NCBI GenBank assembly: GCA_021821305.1 | Contig: JAKACP010000001.1 | Span: 705,526 to 748,420, forward strand | DNA length: 42,895 nucleotides | From: a bacterium | GTDB taxonomy: Bacteria > Patescibacteriota > Minisyncoccia > Moranbacterales > UBA1568 | Direction of reading: 5' to 3' | In this document: piece after piece, positions 8,521 to 15,555 of the stretch | Numbering within the stretch: the stretch's first letter is position 1 | Layout of the letters: each line of letters starts with the position of its first letter | Position numbers and translations under genes: made by a program | The notes under the pieces: generated by a model | What the model was told of the DNA's origin: nothing | What the model saw: only the letters and a program-made list of their open reading frames with translations | The model's database searches: none

Positions 8521-8552
8521 AAAACGCCCCGGCATGAATGCCGAGGCGTTTT
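8521..8552. terminator. Shared terminator of the LTD gene and cspA
   Basis: AACGCCCCGGCAT and ATGCCGAGGCGTTTT pair around a GA loop with A- and T-rich flanks on both sides. It serves both converging genes. Confidence 0.85.
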
Positions 8553-8570
8553 CGCTAAGCCGGTGAAAGC

Positions 8571-8768
8571 TTAGGCGCGGGACACACCCGTCGCTGCCGG
8601 GCCCTTCTCGCCCTGGACGACTTCGAAGGTGACGGTATCGCCGACCTTGAGCTCATCGAACAGCACACCGACCAACTCCTTGGAGTGGAAGAAAAGGTCC
8701 TTCTCCTGTCCTTCGACGGAGATGAAACCGAATCCGCGATCCGTGAGGGTCTTGATTGTTCCTGTCAT
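8571..8768 (-). CDS. csp: Cold-shock domain protein
   Basis: A 65-aa single cold-shock domain protein that binds single-stranded RNA or DNA and melts secondary structure in the cytoplasm. The RNP1 motif reads GFGFISV and RNP2 reads DLFFHSKEL; the C-terminal GPAATGV is also conserved. Length is typical. It has its own strong promoter and a leader of about 68 nt containing a tandem TTAGCGTC/TTAGCGTA repeat. There is no SD; the start is GAACCTATG. Confidence 0.95.
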   Translation of the reverse strand: MTGTIKTLTDRGFGFISVEGQEKDLFFHSKELVGVLFDELKVGDTVTFEVVQGEKGPAATGVSRA

Positions 8769-8842
8769 AGGTTCAATTTAGGATTGTTTACGCTAAGACG
8801 CTAAGAAACTCGACTCTGTTTCCGTGCCTCATGCACGTTCAA

Positions 8843-8871
8843 AGTATAGCGTAAAAGCGCAGTCTTGTCAA
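8843..8871 (-). promoter_or_regulatory. csp promoter
   Basis: TTGACA (8866-8871), a 17-nt spacer and TATACT (8843-8848) on the minus strand: a near-consensus sigma-70-type promoter. Confidence 0.85.
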
Positions 8872-8933
8872 TGATACCCGAAATGAGGCCGATAAAAGCC
8901 ACGGCTTCGGTCGCGCCGGAAACGGCCATAGGA

Positions 8934-8963
8934 TTGACAATCCTCCCGAAGCCGGGCTATGCT
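8934..8963 (+). promoter_or_regulatory. tmk promoter
   Basis: TTGACA (8934-8939), an 18-nt spacer and TATGCT (8958-8963), about 35 nt before the tmk start codon. It is divergent from the csp promoter. Confidence 0.75.
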
Positions 8964-8998
8964 CTCCCCTACTTGTTCATTACAATGGAGGAAACATC

Positions 8999-9691
8999 AT
9001 GAAAACGAGACTCACCCCATTCATCGCGATCGAAGGCATGGACGGCTCCGGAAAATCGACGCTTGTCCGTCGGCTTCAGGAACGGCTCTCGCTCATGTCG
9101 GATCACCGCTACGTCTTCACCCGCGAACCGGGAGGAACGCCGGCCGGAGAAGCTATCCGGAACATCCTGCTCGACGGGAATCTCTCCGGAAACGCGAGCG
9201 GCAAGACGCAGCTGCTCGGTTTTTTCTACGCTCGCTCGCATCACCTGGAAATGATCGGGGGAAAACGGAAAGCAGGATTCACCGTCATTTCCGACCGTTT
9301 CGACGGAAGTACGTTCGCCTATCAGGTACACGCGCAGACCGCCGACGGCAACGAGCGCGAGGAGCTCGACGACCTGTTTTGGACACTCCGGAACAACATC
9401 GTGTACGGCGAGAACGCACCGACACTCTATCTCTATCTCGACCTTCCGCCAAAAACCGCGTACGCCCGCAGGGATGCCGACTCGTCGCAGGCGAAGAATC
9501 ACTACGACACGATGCCGCTCGCTTTCTACGAGCGACAGCATGCCGGGTACGATGACTTCCTTTCGGAAATCGAGCGCCACGGCGGATCGGAGGTCGCACG
9601 GATCGACGCCTCGCAATCCCCCGACGAGGTCTTCGAAGACGCCTTCCAGGCCATCCTCGAACACATCCGGTCACGCTTGATTCTTCCATGA
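8999..9691 (+). CDS. tmk: Thymidylate kinase (dTMP kinase)
   Basis: Phosphorylates dTMP to dTDP with ATP, essential for DNA precursor supply. The 230-aa protein has the P-loop EGMDGSGKST (about residues 12-21), TREPGGTPAGE (about 41-51) and SDRFDGSTFAYQ (about 98-109), which corresponds to the usual DRY/SxxAYQ motif with Phe for Tyr. The lid region ARRDADSSQ has fewer arginines than in E. coli. Slightly longer than the usual 205-215 aa. A GGAGGA SD stands 7 nt before ATG 8999, and the gene has its own promoter and terminator. Confidence 0.92.
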   Translation: MKTRLTPFIAIEGMDGSGKSTLVRRLQERLSLMSDHRYVFTREPGGTPAGEAIRNILLDGNLSGNASGKTQLLGFFYARSHHLEMIGGKRKAGFTVISDRFDGSTFAYQVHAQTADGNEREELDDLFWTLRNNIVYGENAPTLYLYLDLPPKTAYARRDADSSQAKNHYDTMPLAFYERQHAGYDDFLSEIERHGGSEVARIDASQSPDEVFEDAFQAILEHIRSRLILP

Positions 9692-9697
9692 AAGCCG

Positions 9698-9731
9698 CCG
9701 CTCCCTGCAAACGCACGGAGCGGTTTTTTTT
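9698..9731 (+). terminator. tmk terminator
   Basis: CCGCTCC (9698-9704) pairs with GGAGCGG (9717-9723), followed by eight T. Confidence 0.9.
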
Positions 9732-9742
9732 GTTTGCCCGGG

Positions 9743-9776
9743 AAAAGTAAAACGCCGCACAATTTCTTGTGCGGCG
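9743..9776 (-). terminator. Terminator of the 9811-10101 orphan
   Basis: On the minus strand ACGCCGCACAA and its complement pair around a GAAA loop, followed by TTTTACTTTT. Confidence 0.85.
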
Positions 9777-9810
9777 TCGTCGTTCCGCGGGACGTACCCG
9801 CGCCGGCCGA

Positions 9811-10101
9811 TCAGGCGGGAATCAACTCGTCGAGGAGTCGCCGGCAGGCCCTGGCTTCGGACATGGTCATCGCGGTCGTCGCATCGTAATTGCGGGTATC
9901 GCCCATCAGGATCATCGTCTTGTCTTCCTTGATGGCCAAAAAGGGTGACTTGAGCACCTGACCGCCGATTTTCCCATGGATCGCGTACATCTTGAATCCC
10001 TTGGTGGGAATGACCTGTGGAGATCCGGCGATCTTCACCGTCTTCGGCATCTCGTTTAATGCCATGGCTTCGATACGGAGTGTATCCGACTTCTTATTCA
10101 T
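9811..10101 (-). CDS. Orphan 96-aa protein, function unknown
   Basis: I do not recognise this 96-aa soluble protein. It has no signal peptide or membrane segment; the middle (IHGKIGGQVLKSPFLAIKEDK) looks like beta-strands and the C-terminal 25 residues (SEARACRRLLDELI) like a helix. It is almost certainly a real gene: an AGGAGG SD lies 8 nt before the ATG at 10101, a promoter lies 80 nt upstream and a strong terminator follows. The leader is about 70 nt long and can form a small hairpin (CAGTC/GACTG). It belongs to the class of SD-led monocistronic orphans seen across this window. Confidence 0.75.
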   Translation of the reverse strand: MNKKSDTLRIEAMALNEMPKTVKIAGSPQVIPTKGFKMYAIHGKIGGQVLKSPFLAIKEDKTMILMGDTRNYDATTAMTMSEARACRRLLDELIPA

Positions 10102-10178
10102 CAGTATTGCCTCCTGTAAAAAAGAACGAATCCCGTCGCCGCATGACGATGGGGCCAGTCGATTGACTGACGAAGGAT

Positions 10179-10207
10179 ACTCTACGATATATCGCGTACC
10201 CTGTCAA
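10179..10207 (-). promoter_or_regulatory. Promoter of the 9811-10101 orphan with palindromic spacer
   Basis: TTGACA (10202-10207), a 17-nt spacer and TAGAGT (10179-10184). The -35 box overlaps the stop codon of the upstream nuclease gene. The spacer holds the perfect palindrome CGATATATCG, a possible operator. Confidence 0.65.
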
Positions 10208-10974
10208 CGCTGGAGTTTTCCCCGCTCCTGCGCTCCGACCGCGGCCACGTAGGCGCAGTAGTCGCACTCGGGCGAGGCTTCGGGGATATCCTCTCCGCGC
10301 AGACACGCGTGTGCGTCGCCGAGCGCGCCTTCGACCCACGCGGCATCGCCCTCGTACGGGATGAGCGTCACGTCGAACTCGAGCCTGCCGTCGAACGCCT
10401 CGCGGTCGGTCCGACCGTTGCAGTAGACGAAGTACCCGGTATCCGAGACGGGATAGCCGTTGTGCCGGAGGAGCCACTGGTAGACCTCCATCTGCCGCTT
10501 GTATCCGATCTGCCAGGCCTTGTCGAGCGCGGTGATGTCTCCCGCCTTGGACGTGGCCTTGTAGTCGACGACGATATACTCCCCGTTCGAGCTCTGCCAG
10601 AGATCGTCGATCGCGCCGTACACCAGGAAATTCGTCGGCTCGTGGAGATACCGCACGCCGGTGAAATTGTGCCGCCACTGTTCGAGGTCCTTGTGCGGGA
10701 CCGGCCGCGCGTCCACGCCGTACCGCTCGATGAGCGGATGCGCCCCGCCGTTCGCACGGTAGATGTCGAACTCCTGCTTGAGGAGGTGGTCGACGGCCGA
10801 GTTGAGCGCGAACGGAAACCCGGGCGGCCGCCCCACGCCGAGCCGGCGGTCGAGATAGAAGCACCGCGGACAGTTGAGAAACAGATCGAGCTTGGAACGC
10901 GACAGCTTGAACGGTTCGGCCGAAGCCGGATCGTAGAGCCCTCTCACCCGTTGCGCGGTATGGTATTCGGACAT
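10204..10974 (-). CDS. PD-(D/E)XK nuclease of the RecB/Cas4 type
   Basis: A 256-aa nuclease-fold protein. The catalytic elements are visible: the acidic motif GAIDDLW (D123/D124), VVDYKA (D137, K139) and the QxxxY motif QMEVY (Q161, Y165) that marks the RecB/AddB/Cas4 group. Two CxxC pairs, CPRC (C35, C38) near the N-terminus and CDYC (C237, C240) near the C-terminus, could hold a metal or a 4Fe-4S cluster as in Cas4 and AddB, though Cas4 spaces its cysteines one plus three. No cas genes or helicase lie nearby, so a stand-alone DNA repair or processing role is inferred. The start context is GATCCTATG without SD, 10 nt after the DUF456 gene. Confidence 0.85.
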   Translation of the reverse strand: MSEYHTAQRVRGLYDPASAEPFKLSRSKLDLFLNCPRCFYLDRRLGVGRPPGFPFALNSAVDHLLKQEFDIYRANGGAHPLIERYGVDARPVPHKDLEQWRHNFTGVRYLHEPTNFLVYGAIDDLWQSSNGEYIVVDYKATSKAGDITALDKAWQIGYKRQMEVYQWLLRHNGYPVSDTGYFVYCNGRTDREAFDGRLEFDVTLIPYEGDAAWVEGALGDAHACLRGEDIPEASPECDYCAYVAAVGAQERGKLQR

Positions 10975-10984
10975 AGGATCGAAG

Positions 10985-11473
10985 TTACAGGTAGAGCTTC
11001 CAGAGAAACACGAGGACCATGACGATGCCGAGGATCAGCTTGATCACCGTACCACCGAGGAATCCGAGCACGCTCCCCCATCCGGCGCGGAGCGACTGAT
11101 GCAGGTCCTTGCGGGCGAAGATCATCTCTCCTGCCGCCGCACCAAGGAAGACGCCGATCACGAGTCCGGGGATATTGAACGCGACCAGCCCCGCGATGCC
11201 GCCCACGACCGACCCCCCGACTCCCCACCCGGTCGATCCGAAACGCGACGCACCATAGGCGCTCGCGAGGAAATCGAAGATCATGGAAACGAGCGAGACG
11301 AGACCCAGGACGACGAGCGTCACGACACCGATCCCGTCCACGCCGAAGTAAAGCACGTGGACCAGTATGCCCGCGAAGATGAGCCCGACCCCGGGCAGAG
11401 CGGGTACGACCGTCCCCGCGAGCCCGACGAGGATGACCGCCCACACGACGACGCTGACGATGATGGATTCCAT
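10985..11473 (-). CDS. DUF456 family membrane protein
   Basis: A 162-aa protein with about four long hydrophobic segments rich in Gly and Val, including VGLAGTVVPALPGVGLIFAG and the Gly-rich GGSVVGGIAGLVAFNIPGLVIGVFLGA. The PxLPGxxLI motif near the N-terminus and the FGSTGWGVGG...GxxxG repeat identify DUF456, a small membrane family of unknown function. I used ATG 11473; the track adds six codons upstream, but those overlap the -10 element. It is likely cotranscribed with the nuclease gene downstream. Confidence 0.85.
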   Translation of the reverse strand: MESIIVSVVVWAVILVGLAGTVVPALPGVGLIFAGILVHVLYFGVDGIGVVTLVVLGLVSLVSMIFDFLASAYGASRFGSTGWGVGGSVVGGIAGLVAFNIPGLVIGVFLGAAAGEMIFARKDLHQSLRAGWGSVLGFLGGTVIKLILGIVMVLVFLWKLYL

Positions 11474-11482
11474 ATTACTTAC

Positions 11483-11488
11483 AGTATA
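11483..11488 (-). promoter_or_regulatory. -10 element TATACT of the DUF456 gene, near-leaderless
   Basis: The minus strand reads GTGTATACTG with only 9 nt between the hexamer and the ATG at 11473. Transcription would start within about 3 nt of the start codon. Confidence 0.5.
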
Positions 11489-11503
11489 CACCCACGACCG
11501 GGT

Positions 11504-11535
11504 AAAAAAAGACCGGCAACAGTGATGTCGCCGGT
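11504..11535 (-). terminator. Terminator of the 307-aa orphan
   Basis: ACCGGC and GCCGGT pair across a 12-nt loop on the minus strand, followed by CTTTTTTT. Confidence 0.75.
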
Positions 11536-11537
11536 GT

Positions 11538-12461
11538 TCAGCGGATTTTCCGCGGGATGACTTCGAAGGAGAGATGCTCCTGGTCCTTTCTCGTGAACGG
11601 ACGCGGATAGAGGTCCGCGCCGCGGAACGGAAGCGTCTCTCCCTGATATTCGAAGAATTCGTCGAAGAGATCGACGAACCGTTCGAACCGATCGGCGCTT
11701 CCGGTAGGACTCGTCTCGAGGAGAGCGGAGAGCACGGGGAGGTATTTCCCTCCGATGAGCTTCCGCGCGACGAGCCACGCGAGGAAGTGATCCGGGACCC
11801 GGCCCTCCTCGTACCAATCGCGTATCTCGCGTGCTTCTCCGAAATCGGTCGGCCAGAAGATCGTCGAATCGCGCGCCGCTTCGCGCATCCCGTCCGAATA
11901 CGCCCACAGCTTGCGGTTCACGTCCCGGGAGACGAGCCATTCGGACGCCTTCCGCCGCTCCAGATCCGCGAGGAGTATTTGCAGGAGAAGTGCCCGATCG
12001 CGGAGCGAGACCGAAAACGTGATACCCCTGCGGCGCGGAATCTCCTTTTCCCAGACGAGACCGGATTTCCTCCACCGCGGAAAGTACATGGTGACCCGCC
12101 GCGGATCCTTTCTCCACCGCCGCATGCGCTCGTGGGCGATCGCGACGATCCCGTCCACGAGATGCGGCCAGAGAGCTCGCAACCGGGTACCGAGGAGCCG
12201 GTTCCCGCGGAACGTCGGATAATCCTTGTAGGGATATTCCCGCCGCATCCCGATCATCGAGACGAGCTCGAGCCCGTGCGACCCGATCTCCCAGACGACG
12301 ATCGATTCCTTTTTCCCGTTCGGGATTTCCTTGGCGACACCCGTCTCCCGTCCGAATCGGACCGGATACGAATGCTCGAGGATGGGATGCCCTCTCCCGT
12401 CGAGGAGGAAGGTCTGCCGGTACGGCAGGATCTCTCCTTGGTCGAACAATTCCTTCTGCAT
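11538..12461 (-). CDS. Orphan 307-aa soluble protein, function unknown
   Basis: I do not recognise this protein. It has no membrane segment or signal peptide, is rich in Arg, Trp and Tyr, and seems mixed alpha/beta: the N-terminal part (IVVWEIGSHGLELVSMIG) looks like strands, and the middle (LRDRALLLQILLADLERRKASEWL) is helical. No catalytic motif stands out. It is very likely real: a GGAGGA SD lies 7 nt before ATG 12461, a good promoter lies upstream (12495-12523) and a terminator follows. It is one of the monocistronic SD-led orphans. Confidence 0.75.
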   Translation of the reverse strand: MQKELFDQGEILPYRQTFLLDGRGHPILEHSYPVRFGRETGVAKEIPNGKKESIVVWEIGSHGLELVSMIGMRREYPYKDYPTFRGNRLLGTRLRALWPHLVDGIVAIAHERMRRWRKDPRRVTMYFPRWRKSGLVWEKEIPRRRGITFSVSLRDRALLLQILLADLERRKASEWLVSRDVNRKLWAYSDGMREAARDSTIFWPTDFGEAREIRDWYEEGRVPDHFLAWLVARKLIGGKYLPVLSALLETSPTGSADRFERFVDLFDEFFEYQGETLPFRGADLYPRPFTRKDQEHLSFEVIPRKIR

Positions 12462-12494
12462 GATGGATTCCTCCGTGACAAAGAACAGCCCGAT

Positions 12495-12523
12495 ACTCTA
12501 TCACGCCGCGCCCCACGGTTCAA
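12495..12523 (-). promoter_or_regulatory. Promoter of the 307-aa orphan
   Basis: TTGAAC (12518-12523), 17-nt spacer and extended -10 TGATAGAGT on the minus strand. The -10 hexamer TAGAGT is the same as for the 9811-10101 orphan. Confidence 0.65.
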
Positions 12524-12541
12524 GCAGCCCGCTCTCGGGAC

Positions 12542-12574
12542 AAAAAAAGGCGACCGGTCATTATGACTGGTCGC
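12542..12574 (-). terminator. Terminator of the 154-aa orphan
   Basis: On the minus strand GCGACCAGTCA and TGACCGGTCGC pair around TAA, followed by CTTTTTTT. The stem tip GTCATAATGAC recurs in the hairpin at 15410-15443. Confidence 0.85.
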
Positions 12575-12596
12575 TTCGTCCGAACCGCCACGGGAG

Positions 12597-13061
12597 TTAT
12601 CCCGCGGAAGGAACGCGGATCAGGCGGAACCGCCTCGCGAGACGATCGTGCCATTCCTCGCAATGGCGATCCCACAGCACATCGAGACTCGGTTTATAGC
12701 CGTGCTTCTTGGTCCACTCTTTCGCATGTTCGGAAGCTATGAGGAGAAACGCGAACGCTCCCCAGGCTTCCGGCGACACGGCCTTCTGCAGACCGCAGGC
12801 CTCCAAGGAAAAATGTTCCGGACCGCCCGACTTGAGCCAGTCCTCTTCCCTCCGCTCGAGCGGACAGTCGACGACGGACTTGCAGCGCAGGCAGGCTTCG
12901 TGGATTTCCTGGTTCTGTTTTTCGTACAGGGCGATGAGGCTGCAGACTTCGGCCATGGTGCCCGATGACTTGATGGATGCCAGCCACTCCTCCGCCGCCG
13001 ACGGATTCATTTCTTTGAAAAGACCGAGAAGCCGGTCGAACTCAGCACATTCCTGTTCCAT
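12597..13061 (-). CDS. Orphan 154-aa Cys-containing protein, function unknown
   Basis: The track gives a 234-aa ORF, but the start at 13061 (MEQECAEFD) has a GGAGGGG SD just before it and a promoter upstream, so the first 80 codons are rejected. The 154-aa product is mostly helical, acidic at the N-terminus and basic at the C-terminus (RHCEEWHDRLARRFRLIR). It has a cysteine cluster CLRCKSVVDC near residues 58-67 and another cysteine in LEACGLQ, which may bind a metal. I know no family. Monocistronic, with its own terminator. Confidence 0.7.
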   Translation of the reverse strand: MEQECAEFDRLLGLFKEMNPSAAEEWLASIKSSGTMAEVCSLIALYEKQNQEIHEACLRCKSVVDCPLERREEDWLKSGGPEHFSLEACGLQKAVSPEAWGAFAFLLIASEHAKEWTKKHGYKPSLDVLWDRHCEEWHDRLARRFRLIRVPSAG

Positions 13062-13076
13062 GATCCCCTCCGTATA

Positions 13077-13121
13077 AGAAGAACATGTCGACATTCTTCT
13101 CCTTTGCACCTCGGTTGTCAA
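13077..13121 (-). promoter_or_regulatory. Promoter of the 154-aa orphan with overlapping palindrome
   Basis: TTGACA (13116-13121), 17-nt spacer and a weaker -10 AAGAAT (13093-13098). A 24-nt near-palindrome (13077-13100) with arms AGAAGAAcaTGTC and GACATTCTTCT covers the -10 box, as a repressor site would. Confidence 0.55.
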
Positions 13122-13203
13122 GGACGCCGATTTTCGCGAAAAAACCGCGCGAATAGCGTTGCCGATAAGCGGATATGATTTGTCAGACGTTGATCCGTTC
13201 AGA

Positions 13204-14250
13204 TCACGAGGCCAGGTGCCGCCGGAAAAACTCGGTTGTCTGTCGCATGAAGTCCGTCCAGCGCGGACCGAACTCGTGCGCTTCCCCGTCATAGACGACA
13301 TAGTCGAGCGCTTTCCCCTCCGTCTTCATGAGCTCGGCAGTCCTATCCGACCACTCCTTGGGCACGCTCTCGTCCCTCGTCCCCTGGAAGAGGATCATCG
13401 GCACCGAGATCCGCTCGACATAGGTCGCGGGCGAGAGGGCATCCCATACGGGACCGTTCTCCTCGGGGGTGCCATAGCGCTCGCGGATGCGCTCCGCCCG
13501 TTCGGGATTCCTCGCCATGTATTTGAAATACGAATCCCGATAGTCCATGGAGATCGGCGCGTAGAGCGCGATGGCGTCGACCAGATCCGGTTTCGCCACC
13601 GCGATCGTCTGTGCGATTCCTCCGCCCATCGAGTGTCCGAGCATGCCGATATTTTCCTTGTCGAAATACGGGAGCGATGACGCGCGTACCGCATAGACAG
13701 CGTTGATCACGTCCTCGACATATCCGAGTCGGTTCTCGAGTTCGCCGTCGTCCACGCGGCTCGACTGCGCGTGATTGCGGTAGTCCGGATGGATCACGAC
13801 GAATCCCTGCCGGGCGAGATAGTCCTGCTCGCGGCGCAATCCGCGCCCGTTGGTATAGATGGCCGGATCGATATAGCCGTGGTTGAGGATGAGCACCGGA
13901 AACGGTCCGGCGCCCGAAGGCACGTTCATGATGCCCGAGATCGAGAGCTCGCCGCTCCGGTAGGTGATGTAGTAGCGGGTGTACGCGTCGTGACGCTCGA
14001 GTATCTGTCCCACGGAAAGATCCCTCCCGTCGAAGTTCTTGTCAACCAGCTCCTCGATGGACGGCCACGTCGGAGATACGACCGCATTCGGGTTCGGCGC
14101 CTCGGCCGGGTCCGACGACGTATCGCCCGCGCGCTCCGGAAGTACGGCGACGCCGGGAGCCGATTCCGGACGCATGAGAAAAAACGCGACGAGCCCGACC
14201 GTCGCGACGACGACGGCGATGACGATGATCGGTCGTGCGGAAAAAATCAT
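13204..14250 (-). CDS. Membrane-anchored or secreted alpha/beta hydrolase
   Basis: A 348-aa protein with an N-terminal membrane segment (about residues 7-26), which acts as a signal peptide or anchor, then a low-complexity linker and an alpha/beta-hydrolase domain from about residue 90. The oxyanion region LILNHGYIDP, the nucleophile elbow GHSMGGG (S207), the acid loop FQGTRDESVP (Asp) and DGEAHEFG (His) make a full catalytic triad, closest in layout to prolyl-oligopeptidase/dienelactone-hydrolase-type esterases or peptidases. It would act outside the membrane. Substrate unknown. No SD is seen. Confidence 0.85.
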   Translation of the reverse strand: MIFSARPIIVIAVVVATVGLVAFFLMRPESAPGVAVLPERAGDTSSDPAEAPNPNAVVSPTWPSIEELVDKNFDGRDLSVGQILERHDAYTRYYITYRSGELSISGIMNVPSGAGPFPVLILNHGYIDPAIYTNGRGLRREQDYLARQGFVVIHPDYRNHAQSSRVDDGELENRLGYVEDVINAVYAVRASSLPYFDKENIGMLGHSMGGGIAQTIAVAKPDLVDAIALYAPISMDYRDSYFKYMARNPERAERIRERYGTPEENGPVWDALSPATYVERISVPMILFQGTRDESVPKEWSDRTAELMKTEGKALDYVVYDGEAHEFGPRWTDFMRQTTEFFRRHLAS

Positions 14251-14313
14251 ACGCTCCGGGTCGGGTTACGATGAGTATTACAATCGCACCGGATATCTCT
14301 TCCCGCGCGAGCT

Positions 14314-14526
14314 CTAAAGCTTCTCGAGTTCCTTGAGGTCCTTGTCGGGGAAATAGAGTATGGCGAACCCGACGATGATCCCGCCTATGGCGGTCCAGAG
14401 ACCGTTGCCGGAAAATACCGCGACGTCGACCCAGTCGAGGATATGCCATATCCCCCGCCAGATGATGACAAGCCCGACGACGATACCGAGGTTCTTCCCG
14501 AAATAAGCGATGAGCGAACGTTTCAT
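14314..14526 (-). CDS. Small two-helix membrane protein
   Basis: A 70-aa protein starting MKRSLIAYFGKNLG with two membrane segments (about residues 13-33 and 40-58) and a charged C-terminus DKDLKELEKL. Function unknown. The track extends it to 14715 through sequence that overlaps the exonuclease gene; the ATG at 14526, or the one three codons earlier at 14535, fits better. It is 63 nt upstream of the hydrolase and may be cotranscribed with it. Confidence 0.6.
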   Translation of the reverse strand: MKRSLIAYFGKNLGIVVGLVIIWRGIWHILDWVDVAVFSGNGLWTAIGGIIVGFAILYFPDKDLKELEKL

Positions 14527-14612
14527 GATTCTCATGGATGCGTATCGATTATGAACGGATAAACAGGGGTCGTTTGGAATGATACCACGGAAATACCGGG
14601 AAGCGTTCCGGA

Positions 14613-15353
14613 TCAGGATGTCGAGCCTTTGAGGTAGTGGTCGAGGGTGTAGATCCAGTTCTCGTCGTCCTCCTCGCCGCGCTCCCTCGCCATGACCTTC
14701 TGATTGAGGAGCCACGCGAGATAGCTCGCGTCCTCGGACGCGACTTTTTTCACATCCTCACCGGAATATTTCCCGAAATTGAATTTTCGGATGAGGATCG
14801 GGCGAGCGGACACCGCGAGCATCTCATGGAGCACCGCTCCCTCGTCGCCGAGCGTCCCGAGCATCTTCGTGAAATGGAAGTCGAACAGCGCGCGGAGCAC
14901 GCGCACATCGCCCAAGGCATCGTGCGCCGAGGCATCCTCGACGTCGAGGTCGTGGTAGTAGCGCAGGTACTGCAGATTGTATTTCGGGATCTCCCCCGTG
15001 ATATCGAGGTGATGCGCCACCTTGAAGGTGTCGATCATCCCCCCGACCGCGATCCCCTCGCGCGCGAGCATGTCCGCGTCGAATTTGGCATTGTGCGCGA
15101 CGAGGACGGCGCCCGAGGCGAAGATATCCGAGAGCTCCCGATGCATCTCCGATTCCGCGAACGGTGGGAACGCTCCCACCATCTTGTTCGTGATCCGCGT
15201 CACGACCATTGCGTCGATCGAGATCGGCACGGGCGGACAGAAAAGCGACTCGGCCTCCTGGCCGCCGAACTCGTACGCCACCTGGCACAGCCGGTCCTCC
15301 GGCCCGATGCCCGTCGTCTCCGTGTCGAGAAATATGAGTTTGGTCCTGTCCAT
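14613..15353 (-). CDS. ExoX-like 3'-5' exonuclease (DnaQ fold, DEDDh)
   Basis: A 246-aa exonuclease. The DEDDh residues are visible: LDTETTG (D10, E12), VAHNAKFDAD (D92 or D94) and AHDALGDV (H144, D149). The C-terminal part, FNFGKYSGEDV followed by EDASYLAWLLNQK, matches the small domain found behind the exonuclease fold in E. coli ExoX-type enzymes (GKYxGxxxxxxxxxxxxYLxWLL). It likely trims single- or double-stranded DNA ends in repair rather than proofreading the replicase. I used ATG 15353, context AAGCCTATG, without SD; the upstream 16 codons in the track overlap the -10 box. Confidence 0.9.
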   Translation of the reverse strand: MDRTKLIFLDTETTGIGPEDRLCQVAYEFGGQEAESLFCPPVPISIDAMVVTRITNKMVGAFPPFAESEMHRELSDIFASGAVLVAHNAKFDADMLAREGIAVGGMIDTFKVAHHLDITGEIPKYNLQYLRYYHDLDVEDASAHDALGDVRVLRALFDFHFTKMLGTLGDEGAVLHEMLAVSARPILIRKFNFGKYSGEDVKKVASEDASYLAWLLNQKVMARERGEEDDENWIYTLDHYLKGSTS

Positions 15354-15379
15354 AGGCTTTTCTTGATATATTTCTCTCC

Positions 15380-15408
15380 AGTATACACCTGTCCGGTCCA
15401 TCTGTCCG
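15380..15408 (-). promoter_or_regulatory. Promoter of the ExoX-like gene
   Basis: TATACT (15380-15385) with a moderate -35 box CGGACA 17 nt upstream; leader about 20 nt. Confidence 0.5.
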
Positions 15409-15409
15409 C

Positions 15410-15443
15410 AAAAAAAAACGGGATAGTCATAATGACTATACCC
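15410..15443 (-). terminator. Terminator-like hairpin between divergent genes
   Basis: On the minus strand GGGTATAGTCAT pairs with ATGACTATCCC, followed by nine T. No minus-strand gene ends here; it lies upstream of the exonuclease promoter and in the 5' region of the Gam gene. Confidence 0.6.
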
Positions 15444-15555
15444 TCAGGGCCTTGCAGAGAACCGCGGCGGACGCAAGGACGGAATGGAAAAAATTCCATC
15501 GTCAACTGTAGTACAGGGTACGGCACCTTCACAACCCGTTTCAGAGGAGACCATC

